This document shows positions 7,562 to 15,424 of a stretch of DNA of 64,000 nucleotides, piece by piece (the stretch's first letter is position 1; the number at the start of each line of letters is the position of its first letter). A program made the translations under genes and the position numbers. The notes below the pieces were generated by a model. That model was not told the DNA's origin and did not search any database. It saw nothing but the letters and a program-made list of their open reading frames with translations. Source of the stretch: Lachnospiraceae bacterium (GTDB lineage Bacteria; Bacillota; Clostridia; Lachnospirales; Lachnospiraceae); the NCBI GenBank assembly GCA_900770225.1, contig CAAGJU010000080.1, forward strand, positions 1 to 64,000. Direction: 5' to 3'.

Positions 7562-9259
7562 ATGTCAGGAAGGAAAACAGCGGCGCTGCTTATGGCAGCG
7601 GTTATGTTTCTGATGAGTGCTGCAGGATGCGGGAGCAGCGGACAGAGCACGGGGGCTTCGGTATCGGAGCAGACGTCGCTGGAGCAGACGTCATCGGAGA
7701 CATTGTCCGTCAGTTCTGTGGAAACTGCCAGCTCCGTGGAGACGCCTGCAGGCAGCGCAAAGCTTTTATCGGGCAAAACGGGTTCTTCAGAGTTTTCATC
7801 GGGCACAGGGAAGAAAAATAGCGCTGATAAAGACTCTTCCGCTGTTTTCACCGGTAAGGGTATTACCTCTGATATGGGAACGGAAGACTTTTCCGGCTGG
7901 ATCCTGAAGGTAAGCAAGGTGAACAGCTGGCCGGACGGCGACAGGAAGGCCGTGCAGATGGGCGCTTCTCTGGAAAATCGCACGGGTTCCGCGCAGGATT
8001 CCTGGGAGTTCCGGCTGGACATCGGTGCCGAGCCGAAGGTCAGTGATTCCTGGAACTGCAGTCTGAAGACCAGTGGCAGCGTGTTCGACGTGACGCCGGC
8101 AGATTACAATAAACATGTGGATGCCGGCGGAACCGTGAATGATATCGGCATTATTTTTTCCACTGTGCAGGATGTGAACATCGAGGGCACGTACAGAGTC
8201 GACGCGTCGACGAAGGAGGCCGTAAAGATGACTTCGGAGGAAGAAAAAAAGTATCGGAACGCGCAGATCGCAGCTGCAGACGCGGGAAATACAGCGGCAG
8301 CGGGCAGCGGAGTAAAGAAGGAAGTCGCCGCGGCTGACAAATCGGGTACGCCGTTTGCCAATCACGGTAAGCTTAAGGTGGACGGAAACGACCTCGTGGA
8401 TGCCCATGGAAAAGCGTATCAGCTGAAGGGCGTCAGCACGCACGGCATCGCATGGTTCCCGCAGTTTGTCAATGAGGATGCTTTCCGCACGCTGCGCGAC
8501 AGTTGGGGCGCCAATCTCGTCCGTCTGGCCATGTACACGGCGGAGAGCGGCGGTTACTGCACCGACGGTGACAGGACGAAGCTGGAGCAGACAGTCGATA
8601 CGGGCGTGAAGGCGGCGACGGATCTGGGAATGTACGTGATCATCGACTGGCATATTCTGTCCGACCAGACACCGCTGAAATATCAGAGTCAGGCGAAGGA
8701 CTTTTTCGGGCGGATGGCTGCAAAGTACGCCGGCCAGGGAAATGTCCTCTATGAGATCTGTAATGAGCCGAACGGCAGTACGTCCTGGAGCGACATCAAG
8801 GCCTATGCGGAGGAGATCATTCCGATCATCCGCGCGCACGATCCGGATGCGGTGATCATCGTCGGCACGCCGACATGGTCGCAGGACGTTGACAAGGCGG
8901 CGGCTGATCCGATCAGAGATTATCAGAATATCATGTATACATTGCATTTTTATGCTGCAACGCATAAGGATGACCTGCGGAACAAGCTCACAGTGGCCAG
9001 AAACAGCGGCCTTCCGATCTTCGTCTCGGAGTTCAGCATCTGCGACGCCTCCGGCAATGGGGGCATCGATTATGATTCGGCAGCGGCATGGAAGAGCCTG
9101 ATCAATCAGGACAATCTGAGCTACGCCGGCTGGAGCCTCGCGAATAAAAATGAAACGTCCGCGCTTCTGAAATCGAATGTGACGAAGACCAGCGGCTGGA
9201 CGGACGATGATCTGTCGGATACCGGACTGTGGCTGAAGCAGATGATCGCGGGAAAGTAA
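7562..9259 (+). CDS. Lipoprotein GH5 endoglucanase-like with CBM2-like module
   Basis: Predicted secreted beta-1,4-glucanase or related glycoside hydrolase family 5 enzyme, 565 residues. Signal peptide (about 1-24) ends in a lipobox, SAAGCGSS, so it is probably lipid-anchored. A long Ser/Thr-rich stretch follows (about 27-95), then a beta-rich module (about 105-215) resembling family 2 carbohydrate-binding modules (NRTGSAQDSWEFRLDIG, VNDIGIIFS). After a linker comes the GH5 barrel (about 265-565) with GANLVRLAMY, VIIDWH, the acid/base Glu402 in CNEPNG, LHFYAATH and the nucleophile Glu490 in FVSEFS. The ATG at 7562 is preferred over GTG 7556 because GAGGAGGGG is correctly spaced for it. No sugar transporter or cellulosome parts are nearby. 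Confidence 0.86.
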   Translation: MSGRKTAALLMAAVMFLMSAAGCGSSGQSTGASVSEQTSLEQTSSETLSVSSVETASSVETPAGSAKLLSGKTGSSEFSSGTGKKNSADKDSSAVFTGKGITSDMGTEDFSGWILKVSKVNSWPDGDRKAVQMGASLENRTGSAQDSWEFRLDIGAEPKVSDSWNCSLKTSGSVFDVTPADYNKHVDAGGTVNDIGIIFSTVQDVNIEGTYRVDASTKEAVKMTSEEEKKYRNAQIAAADAGNTAAAGSGVKKEVAAADKSGTPFANHGKLKVDGNDLVDAHGKAYQLKGVSTHGIAWFPQFVNEDAFRTLRDSWGANLVRLAMYTAESGGYCTDGDRTKLEQTVDTGVKAATDLGMYVIIDWHILSDQTPLKYQSQAKDFFGRMAAKYAGQGNVLYEICNEPNGSTSWSDIKAYAEEIIPIIRAHDPDAVIIVGTPTWSQDVDKAAADPIRDYQNIMYTLHFYAATHKDDLRNKLTVARNSGLPIFVSEFSICDASGNGGIDYDSAAAWKSLINQDNLSYAGWSLANKNETSALLKSNVTKTSGWTDDDLSDTGLWLKQMIAGK

Positions 9260-9372
9260 CCGTATGACGGCAGGATGGCCGCTGAAAAGTAACCGGATGA
9301 CGGCAGATGGCCGCTGAGAAGTAACCGGATGAGGGCAGATGGCCGCTGAGAAGTAACCGGATGACCGAAGAT
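9256..9372. repeat. 32/33-bp tandem repeat, about 3.5 copies
   Basis: The core AAGTAACCGGATGA...GGCAGATGGCCGCTGAG recurs with a 32-33 base period. It begins at the stop codon of the GH5 gene, so the last codons belong to the first unit, and fills the spacer up to the metallopeptidase gene. Confidence 0.88.
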
Positions 9373-9422
9373 GACTGCAGAAGGCTGCTAGGTGGCAGCA
9401 TCTGCAGTTCTGACAGCAGTGG

Positions 9423-10037
9423 ATGAAAGCAATGGATGAACAGGAAGCATCAGTGACGCAAAAACAGGAAATCAACATCCGGGTGATCCGCTCAGGCCGC
9501 CGGAGCCTTGCCATGGAGGTCAGGCCCGGGGCAGAGGTTATCGTGCGCGCGCCGTATCATGCGACCATGTCAGAAATACGGGATTTTGTCAGTAAGAACC
9601 GCGGATGGCTGGATCATCATCTGGAACTGGCGAAGGAGGAGCAGCGCAGGATAAAGGAGAGTCCCTACGGAACGATCAGCTGGGAACAGGTACAGAAGTA
9701 TGCGGATCTGGCACTGAAGACGATTCCGCCGAGGGTAAGTCAGTATGCGCAGCGGATGGGGGTCACATATCACAGGATCACGATCCGCTGTCAGCGGACA
9801 CGATGGGGAAGCTGTTCCACGAAGAAAAATCTGAATTTCAACTGTCTCCTGATGCTCACGCCGCCGGAGGTGCAGGATTATGTCATCGTCCATGAGCTGT
9901 CGCACCTGAAGGAAATGAATCACTCTCCGCGTTTCTGGGCAGAGGTTGAAAAAGTTCTGCCCGACTACAGGGAACGAAGGGCCTGGCTGAAAAATCACGG
10001 GCAGGAGATCATCGGAGCCGTGGAAGCCTGGAAGTAG
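9423..10037 (+). CDS. YgjP-like (DUF45) zinc metallopeptidase domain protein
   Basis: Putative zinc-dependent peptidase of 204 residues. The domain shows the family order: an N-terminal beta region (IRVIRSGRRSLAMEVRPGAEVIVRAP), ITIRCQRTRWGSCS, LNFNCLLMLTPPEVQDYVIVHELSHLKEMNHSPRFW. The HELSH helix supplies two histidine zinc ligands and the catalytic Glu, and the His of NHSPRFW is the likely third ligand. The C-terminus KVLPDYRERRAWLK is also typical. No signal peptide is visible, so it is cytoplasmic. Biological substrates of this family are not established. ATGs at 9423 and 9432 are both possible starts with weak ribosome-binding sites. Confidence 0.87.
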   Translation: MKAMDEQEASVTQKQEINIRVIRSGRRSLAMEVRPGAEVIVRAPYHATMSEIRDFVSKNRGWLDHHLELAKEEQRRIKESPYGTISWEQVQKYADLALKTIPPRVSQYAQRMGVTYHRITIRCQRTRWGSCSTKKNLNFNCLLMLTPPEVQDYVIVHELSHLKEMNHSPRFWAEVEKVLPDYRERRAWLKNHGQEIIGAVEAWK

Positions 10038-10039
10038 GG

Positions 10040-10221
10040 TACTGTATAAGTCCGTCGCATGCCAGAGGCGGACTGCACACCCGAAGGGTGCGCAAGGCCG
10101 ACTATGGCTTTGCGACGACAACAAGTATGAGCATGGAGCTTTGCGAAGCAAAGCGAGAATGCGAATACTTGTAGCGACGCGGGAGCACGTAGTGCGAAGC
10201 GTCGCGTAGACTTATACAGTA
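10040..10221. repeat. Dispersed structured element, family 1, copy B (complete, 182 bp)
   Basis: Bounded by a perfect 13-bp terminal inverted repeat, TACTGTATAAGTC at 10040-10052 and GACTTATACAGTA at 10209-10221. Inside are nested hairpins: ACAAGTAT/ATACTTGT, GCACACCCGAAGGGTGCGC, GCTTTGCGAAGCAAAGC and CGACGC...GCGTCG. The layout is shared with copies at 1-147 and 41124-41325 and a right-end remnant at 56907-56936, while stem sequences differ. There is no open reading frame of note, so a non-autonomous mobile or structured-RNA element is likely. It sits just after the metallopeptidase stop. Confidence 0.8.
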
Positions 10222-10260
10222 TGTGGCATATGATTTAACGTAAAGGAGGGGGATCGCACA

Positions 10261-11133
10261 GTGACAAACGAAACCAGATGGAATGGCGGACGAGATGTCG
10301 GACGACTGATCAGCGTGCTGCTGGCAGCCTGTCTCTATGCGACAACCGTGCGTATTTTTGTTAACGCAGGCAACCTTTTTCCGGGAGGAATTACCGGCCT
10401 CACCGTCCTGATCCAGCGCATTGTGCAGAAATTTCTGGATATCCAGCTTCCTTTTGCTGTGGTCAATATTCTGCTCAATGTATTTCCGGTTTATATTGGA
10501 TTCCGTTTTATCGGAAAGAAGTTCACTGCTTTTTCCATGATCATGATCTTCGTCAGCAGTATCCTGACAGATGTGATTCCCTACTATCCGCTCACCTATG
10601 ATCCGCTGCTGATCGCAGTCTTCGGCGGACTGCTCTCCGGTTTCAGTATCAGCATCTGCCTGCGCGCGGATGCGACGAGTGGAGGCACGGATTTTTTTGC
10701 CATTTATCTCTCCCAGAAAAAAGGCATGGATGCCTTTGATTACATTCTCGCCTTCAACATTGCGATGCTCGTCGTTGCGGGGCTTCTCTTCGGATGGAAC
10801 AGTGCGCTGTATTCCATTGTTTTTCAGTTCTGTTCCACAGAGATGATCCATCTGTTCTACCGCGATTATCAGCAGCAGACGCTGTTTATCGTGACGGACA
10901 AGCCGGATGAGATCTGTAAGGCCATCTATCAGAGCTGCAACCACGGAGCGACGATCTTTCGCGGCGAGGGCTCCTACGGCCATGCGGAAAAAGATATGGT
11001 CTATTCGGTCGTCTCCGGCCAGGAAGCAAAGCATGTTATGCAGATCATCCGCCGGACGGATCCGGACGCGTTCGTCAATTCCATCAGGACCACGGAGATC
11101 AAGGGAAAGTTCTATCTGCGGCCGAAGGACTGA
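10261..11133 (+). CDS. YitT family membrane protein (DUF161 + DUF2179)
   Basis: Membrane protein of unknown function, 290 residues, starting at GTG with AAAGGAGGGGG upstream. Five or so hydrophobic helices occupy residues 10-200, with the family motifs NAGNLFPGGITGLTVLIQ and ADATSGGTDFFAIYLS. The soluble C-terminal DUF2179 domain (about 205-290) shows ICKAIYQSCNHGATIFRGEGSY and VSGQEAKHVMQIIRRTDPDAFV, a ligand-binding-like fold. YitT relatives are common in Bacillota and usually paralogous. The role is unresolved, so none is assigned. Confidence 0.9.
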   Translation: MTNETRWNGGRDVGRLISVLLAACLYATTVRIFVNAGNLFPGGITGLTVLIQRIVQKFLDIQLPFAVVNILLNVFPVYIGFRFIGKKFTAFSMIMIFVSSILTDVIPYYPLTYDPLLIAVFGGLLSGFSISICLRADATSGGTDFFAIYLSQKKGMDAFDYILAFNIAMLVVAGLLFGWNSALYSIVFQFCSTEMIHLFYRDYQQQTLFIVTDKPDEICKAIYQSCNHGATIFRGEGSYGHAEKDMVYSVVSGQEAKHVMQIIRRTDPDAFVNSIRTTEIKGKFYLRPKD

Positions 11134-11155
11134 TAAACGAAATATCATATTCCGG

Positions 11156-11290
11156 AATACAGATGCTTCCACCCGCAACACGCTCTCGCTCGTCCTCGAC
11201 GCAGCGGTGGTAAGCTCACCCATCGGCTTCGCCTCGGGTTCACTAACCACCGGCGTCTGCGGATGGTTGCGGGTTGGAAGCATCTGTATT
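11156..11290. repeat. Dispersed hairpin element, family 2, copy 1 (135 bp)
   Basis: Terminal inverted repeats AATACAGATGCTTCC at 11156-11170 and GGAAGCATCTGTATT at 11276-11290 continue inwards as CCCGCAAC/GTTGCGGG, then an inner GGTGGT/ACCACC stem. The copy at 44083-44217 is the same length, lies in the opposite orientation, and has paired substitutions in the outer stem. It lies between the YitT gene and the next membrane protein gene. Confidence 0.85.
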
Positions 11291-11405
11291 TCTGAGTTGT
11301 GGAAGTAACGATGAAAATGGTGCAGTTTGACATCATATCGTGCGAATGCTAGAATCTGAGTATCTGGGTTTACGGAAACATAAGGTTCGGTGCGGGAGGC
11401 TTTAC

Positions 11406-12050
11406 ATGCAGACAATATTTGAATTTATGCTGCAGTGGATCGGTGTGATCCTCTGCGTGATATTCTGTCTGATCATTACGATATCAGCACAGACATCCGG
11501 TGTAACAGCCGAGGAGAAGAGACTGGCGAAGGACGACAATCCGGATAATTATCTGGTCAAGAACCGGGGATCCGGGATCATGAAGGGGATTCTGCTGGTC
11601 ATTGTTGCGGCAGCTGTATGTGGACTGATTGGCTATCTGGCATTGAAAAATTCCGAAAAAATGCAAGTCATCGTCCTGATCATAGAAATCGCCATATCTG
11701 TTGTCGTCGGTCTGCTGTATTTCACGATAGCAAGGCATGTGCTGGTGGAGCGTGTCATGGTCACCGGTGATGAGATCATGATCGAGCCGGCATTCGGCAA
11801 GCGCTTCAAGTCATCGTTCAGCGAGATCCGCACGGTAAAAAAGAACGGCGGTCAGACGGCGGCTGAGAGCCAGAGTCTTGTGATCCGGCCGAACGGCGGA
11901 AAGCGTTTTACGGTCACAAGTTCGATGACCAATTACGACCGCTTCGCGAAGAAGATCGATTCGGATGTAACACTGCCGGATCTGACAAAGAAACAGGTCG
12001 TTCGCGATTACGATGATGATGATTACGATGACGAGGACAGGAATGCCTGA
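11406..12050 (+). CDS. Small membrane protein with PH-like C-terminal domain, unknown function
   Basis: Not recognised as a named family. The ATG at 11406 has GCGGGAGGC upstream and gives 214 residues; an upstream in-frame ATG at 11346 lacks a comparable site. One N-terminal helix (about 5-25) is followed by a charged loop, then two further helices (about 58-110). A beta-rich cytoplasmic segment (about 115-190) looks like a bacterial PH domain (VMVTGDEIMIEPAFGKRF, SEIRTVKK). The C-terminus is acidic, with runs of Asp. A strong terminator follows at 12078. Confidence 0.65.
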   Translation: MQTIFEFMLQWIGVILCVIFCLIITISAQTSGVTAEEKRLAKDDNPDNYLVKNRGSGIMKGILLVIVAAAVCGLIGYLALKNSEKMQVIVLIIEIAISVVVGLLYFTIARHVLVERVMVTGDEIMIEPAFGKRFKSSFSEIRTVKKNGGQTAAESQSLVIRPNGGKRFTVTSSMTNYDRFAKKIDSDVTLPDLTKKQVVRDYDDDDYDDEDRNA

Positions 12051-12077
12051 GATTTAAATTGAAGAATGATATTACAG

Positions 12078-12110
12078 AAAAGCCCGCGACATTGAGTCGC
12101 GGGCTTTTGC
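12078..12110 (+). terminator. Rho-independent terminator
   Basis: Perfect 13-bp stem AAAAGCCCGCGAC/GTCGCGGGCTTTT with a five-base loop (ATTGA), ending in a short T run. It lies 28 bases after the stop of the preceding gene. Confidence 0.9.
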
Positions 12111-12177
12111 GTAACCTTACGCGGAATGAGTGACACATCCGATCACGGAGTGATCGAGTGTGGCGAACGTCGCGATA

Positions 12178-12212
12178 ACGAGATAAAACTCGCAAAGTGT
12201 GTTTTATCTCGT
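12178..12212. other. AT-rich hairpin in the gap between convergent genes
   Basis: A 12-bp perfect stem ACGAGATAAAAC/GTTTTATCTCGT with an 11-base loop. A similar hairpin with the same GAGATAAAAT core occurs at 58494-58529. It lies in the 297-base gap between the terminator and the AGCS gene and has no clear T tract on either strand. The rest of the gap shows only a GATCACGGAGTGATC palindrome near 12140-12154. Confidence 0.6.
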
Positions 12213-12347
12213 CGTTTCTGCTGCACTGGTTTGTCTGGCAATGATTCGATGATTCAGGCAAAATTTGTATCTGCATGCCGGGGTATCTGTATTCCGGCAT
12301 ATTATGGCAGGTCATGGTTTTATTTTATGATCACTGTCAGTGGAGGA

Positions 12348-13763
12348 TTAAAATTTATTCTTCTGTGCATAATCACGCGTGAGTCTTACAACAACAGGTG
12401 AGAGCGCCAGCACGGCGATCAGGTTCGGAATCGCCATCAGCGCGTTCATGCTGTCCGCCAGGTTCCACACGAGATCCAGTTTGACGCCGGCGCCGATGAC
12501 AATGAATACTATGTAGATGGCTTCATAGACAGCCATGCCGCGGGATCCGGCCAGAAATTCCATGCAGCGTGCGCCGTACAGGCTCCAGGACAGCAGCGTC
12601 GAAAAAGCGAACATCGTGATGCATACGGCGATGATCATGGAGGCGAGTTTGCTGCCGAAGGTCGTGGAGAAAGCCATGATCGTCAGATCAGCCGCAGCGG
12701 ATTTTCCGTAAAACTGTCCCGCGCAGCCGGAAGTCAGAATGGCGAGAGCTGTCAGTGTGCAGATGATAATCGTATCGGCAAAGACCTCAAATACGCCGTA
12801 CATACCCTGCTCCACCGGATGCTCGACATCAGCTGCCGCGTGAGCGATCGGCGCCGTGCCGAGGCCTGCTTCATTGGAAAAAATACCTCTGCCGAACCCA
12901 GCGCGCATCGCCTGCTGGATCGCTACGCCCGTAAGACCGCCGCCAAGTGCTGACGGTTCAAAGGCACTCTCGAAGATCTGAGCGAAGACGGTACCTACCC
13001 TGCTGCCGTGTGTGATCACAACGACCAGCGAAGAGATAATATAGACGAGCGCCATGACAGGCACGAGTTTTTCCGTGACGCTGCCGATTCTCTGCAGACC
13101 GCCGAACAGAACGAGGATGGTGAGAATGGCTCCGATGACACCGATGATGATATAGATCATGTGAAGCGTGCCGTCGTCCATGGACGGATTATACGCTGTG
13201 AATACGGATCCGATAGAAGTCGCAATCGTATTGATCTGCGTCATGCAGCCGGTACCGAGTGCCGCAACCATGGCGAATATGCAGAAGATGACGGAGAGCC
13301 ACTTCCATTTTTTGCCGAGGCCGTTCTCGATGTAGTACATCGGGCCGCCGACAAAATCACCCTTGCTGTTCTTTTTCCGATAATGAACGGACAGGATGAT
13401 CTCTGCGTACTTGGTGCACATGCCGAACAGAGCGGCGATCCACATCCAGAAGATCGCACCCGGTCCGCCGATGGCGATGGCTCCTGCCACGCCTGCGATG
13501 TTGCCGGTGCCGACTGTTCCCGCAAGCGCTGTGGTGAGCGCCTGTACGGGAGAAAGCGTTCCCTTTTTATTGGCGGATTTTCCGTTAAAAAGCTTGCCGA
13601 CCGTGTTTTTCATGATCGTTCCGAATTTTCGAAACTGCAGAAAGCCCAGCCTTGCGCTCAGGAAGATTCCCGTACCGAGCAGCAGGATCAGCATGGGAAT
13701 GCCCCACACGGCAGTGTCAAGCTTTACGGAAAACGCCGTCAGACTGGTCAGTATGTTATTCAT
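12348..13763 (-). CDS. Alanine/glycine:cation symporter (AGCS family)
   Basis: Imports alanine or glycine with sodium. From the ATG at 13763 it has 471 residues, normal for AGCS proteins (about 450-490), with around eleven hydrophobic helices. Family-specific stretches include the GTGNIAGVAGAIAIGGPGA loop near residue 85, FWMWIAALFGM, YAEIILSVHYR, GGPMYYIENGLG, and QQAMRAGFGRGIFSNEAGLG in the second half. An upstream ATG at 13796 is in frame, but 13763 gives the usual N-terminus. A minus-strand TATAAT at 13813-13818 may be its -10 box; the -35 is weak. No glycine riboswitch is visible upstream. Confidence 0.92.
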   Translation of the reverse strand: MNNILTSLTAFSVKLDTAVWGIPMLILLLGTGIFLSARLGFLQFRKFGTIMKNTVGKLFNGKSANKKGTLSPVQALTTALAGTVGTGNIAGVAGAIAIGGPGAIFWMWIAALFGMCTKYAEIILSVHYRKKNSKGDFVGGPMYYIENGLGKKWKWLSVIFCIFAMVAALGTGCMTQINTIATSIGSVFTAYNPSMDDGTLHMIYIIIGVIGAILTILVLFGGLQRIGSVTEKLVPVMALVYIISSLVVVITHGSRVGTVFAQIFESAFEPSALGGGLTGVAIQQAMRAGFGRGIFSNEAGLGTAPIAHAAADVEHPVEQGMYGVFEVFADTIIICTLTALAILTSGCAGQFYGKSAAADLTIMAFSTTFGSKLASMIIAVCITMFAFSTLLSWSLYGARCMEFLAGSRGMAVYEAIYIVFIVIGAGVKLDLVWNLADSMNALMAIPNLIAVLALSPVVVRLTRDYAQKNKF

Positions 13764-13962
13764 TCTTCTGTCACCCTTCCCTTGTTTCGTTTCCAAAACA
13801 CAATTTACTCACATTATAGCATACTTAATCTTGCGTAAGTCTGGAAAATCTGCTCCGGAGCTGTTTCATCAAAAGGTCAGGAGTTAAATTTATATTGATA
13901 AAGGCATCGATAAAGGCAGAGATACAGCATCAGAAGTGTTCCCTGTTATGGCAACAAAAACA

Positions 13963-13991
13963 TTGAGGCAATAACGCGGGAACGTTATAAT
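13963..13991 (+). promoter_or_regulatory. Sigma-70 type promoter for the HipA-like kinase
   Basis: TTGAGG at 13963-13968 and TATAAT at 13986-13991 are separated by exactly 17 bases. Transcription would begin near 13998, about 100 bases before the TTG start. The rest of the 338-base gap (13764-14101) is AT-rich and shows nothing else recognisable. Confidence 0.75.
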
Positions 13992-14101
13992 CAGATAAGG
14001 CAGGCAACCGTTAGGACAATCATGCGTTTGCGGATAATTCAAAAAGATGGGAAGCCTTGCATGCAGTGAGTCCGGAATAAGGTCTCTACGGGGGTATACA
14101 A

Positions 14102-15316
14102 TTGATCGACAGTTTCATTTTGCGACACAAAAATCGTGATGTGGCCGTTTTGGAACTTGATACGGAGACGGCAGAACTCAGTGACAGCAGAATACTGATT
14201 CCGCAGGAATTACCGGTCATTACGGACAGAGACGGAAGATATATATCGTCCTGGCTTAATGACAGGGCGATTCCAAGCGGAAGAAAAGAGCTGCAGAGTC
14301 TGCTGAAAAAAGCGGGATGTGAAACGCCGCAGGAATATCTGGTGAAGAATCTCGCACTGGGATTGACAGATTGTTACTGGCTGTGCCCGTCATCCATTCC
14401 GGAGCTGAAATGGGAAGATGTCAATCTGTTTACGCATACCGGACACATCATGAAATTTCATGACGGCAATGGAAGGGCATATTACAACAGCTCTTCTGCG
14501 GCTGTAAACGGATCACTGCCCAAACAGGCGAAATATGAAAAAAATAAATGGGTTCTTGAGAAGTATGATGAACGCGGTTCAGGGGAAGGACTCCGTAACA
14601 TCAATGAAGCGTTTGCATCGTTGCTTCATCAGAAGCAGGGATTTCAGGAATATGTACAATATGACCTGACGTTTAAGGACGGCGTATGCGACAGTTGCCA
14701 ATGCGATTATTTTACTGATGAAGAACACGAATTTATATCGGCATACGATACAGCAGATCATTACACGTTTGCCGGCGGAAAGGAGGAATTAAAAAAATTT
14801 GAAGACACCTGTGTAAATCACGGGTTAAACGGGAAATACGTCAGTGATTTCATGGATTACCAGATTATAACGGACTTTCTGTTAACGAATACGGACAGGC
14901 ACTGGGGAAACTTCGGAATCCTTCGGAATCCCGACACACTGGAATTTATCTCCATGGCACCGATTTTTGATTCCGGTACGTCCATGGTGTGGAATGACCC
15001 CTATGTCAGAAACAGGCTTTCCTTATTGCGCCTGGAAACTACAGGCATTGAAAAAATGCAGCAGGACCAGCTGGCACTTGTGAAAAATAAATCTGTGGTA
15101 AAAACGGATTTACTCCCGTCGAAACAGGAAACGCAGGAATTTTATGTTTCCCGGGGCGTTTCTGAAGAACATGCAGAACAGATAGCAGATTGTTTTCAGA
15201 TGAAGTGTGATATGGTAATGGAGTTCCAGAAAGGTTTTTCCATCAGCATTGCAAACGAAATCGAATATATAGAGCCGCCATACAAAGACGGGAAACCGAA
15301 CCCGTTATACGGGTAG
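14102..15316 (+). CDS. HipA-like protein kinase domain protein, without adjacent antitoxin
   Basis: Predicted Ser/Thr kinase of the HipA/CtkA fold, 404 residues. The C-terminal HipA domain shows the catalytic loop NTDRHWGNFGIL (Asp265, Asn270) and the metal-binding PIFDSGTSM segment (Asp290), preceded by DYQIITDFL. Upstream, NGSLPKQAKY followed by WVLEKYDE (around 140-160) fits the nucleotide-binding loop and Lys. The N-terminal ~110 residues are less familiar. A TTG start is chosen because GGGGGT is correctly spaced and no ATG fits. The gene has its own promoter and terminator, looks AT-richer than its neighbours, and has no HipB-type gene beside it, all consistent with acquisition by transfer. 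Toxin activity is not shown. Confidence 0.75.
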   Translation: MIDSFILRHKNRDVAVLELDTETAELSDSRILIPQELPVITDRDGRYISSWLNDRAIPSGRKELQSLLKKAGCETPQEYLVKNLALGLTDCYWLCPSSIPELKWEDVNLFTHTGHIMKFHDGNGRAYYNSSSAAVNGSLPKQAKYEKNKWVLEKYDERGSGEGLRNINEAFASLLHQKQGFQEYVQYDLTFKDGVCDSCQCDYFTDEEHEFISAYDTADHYTFAGGKEELKKFEDTCVNHGLNGKYVSDFMDYQIITDFLLTNTDRHWGNFGILRNPDTLEFISMAPIFDSGTSMVWNDPYVRNRLSLLRLETTGIEKMQQDQLALVKNKSVVKTDLLPSKQETQEFYVSRGVSEEHAEQIADCFQMKCDMVMEFQKGFSISIANEIEYIEPPYKDGKPNPLYG

Positions 15317-15391
15317 GAGATCTGGCGTGAATTCATAAGGCTTGGACGAAAGCAGTTCTGGCGTGAATTTCAATGAAAAAAAATATATATG

Positions 15392-15423
15392 AAAAAGAGG
15401 CGGCAACTGCCGCCTCTTTTTTT
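15392..15423. terminator. Bidirectional rho-independent terminator
   Basis: AAAAAGAGGCGGCA and TGCCGCCTCTTTTT form a perfect stem with a minimal loop. Runs of A and T on the two sides let it serve the HipA-like gene on plus and the convergent symporter gene on minus, whose stop codon is only two bases away. Confidence 0.9.
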
Positions 15424-15424
15424 C

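Noticed and set aside
7796..9514. 572-residue minus-strand open frame opposite the GH5 gene
   Set aside because: It is antisense to a gene with clear GH5 motifs and catalytic residues and has an Arg/Ile/His-rich composition typical of a shadow frame.
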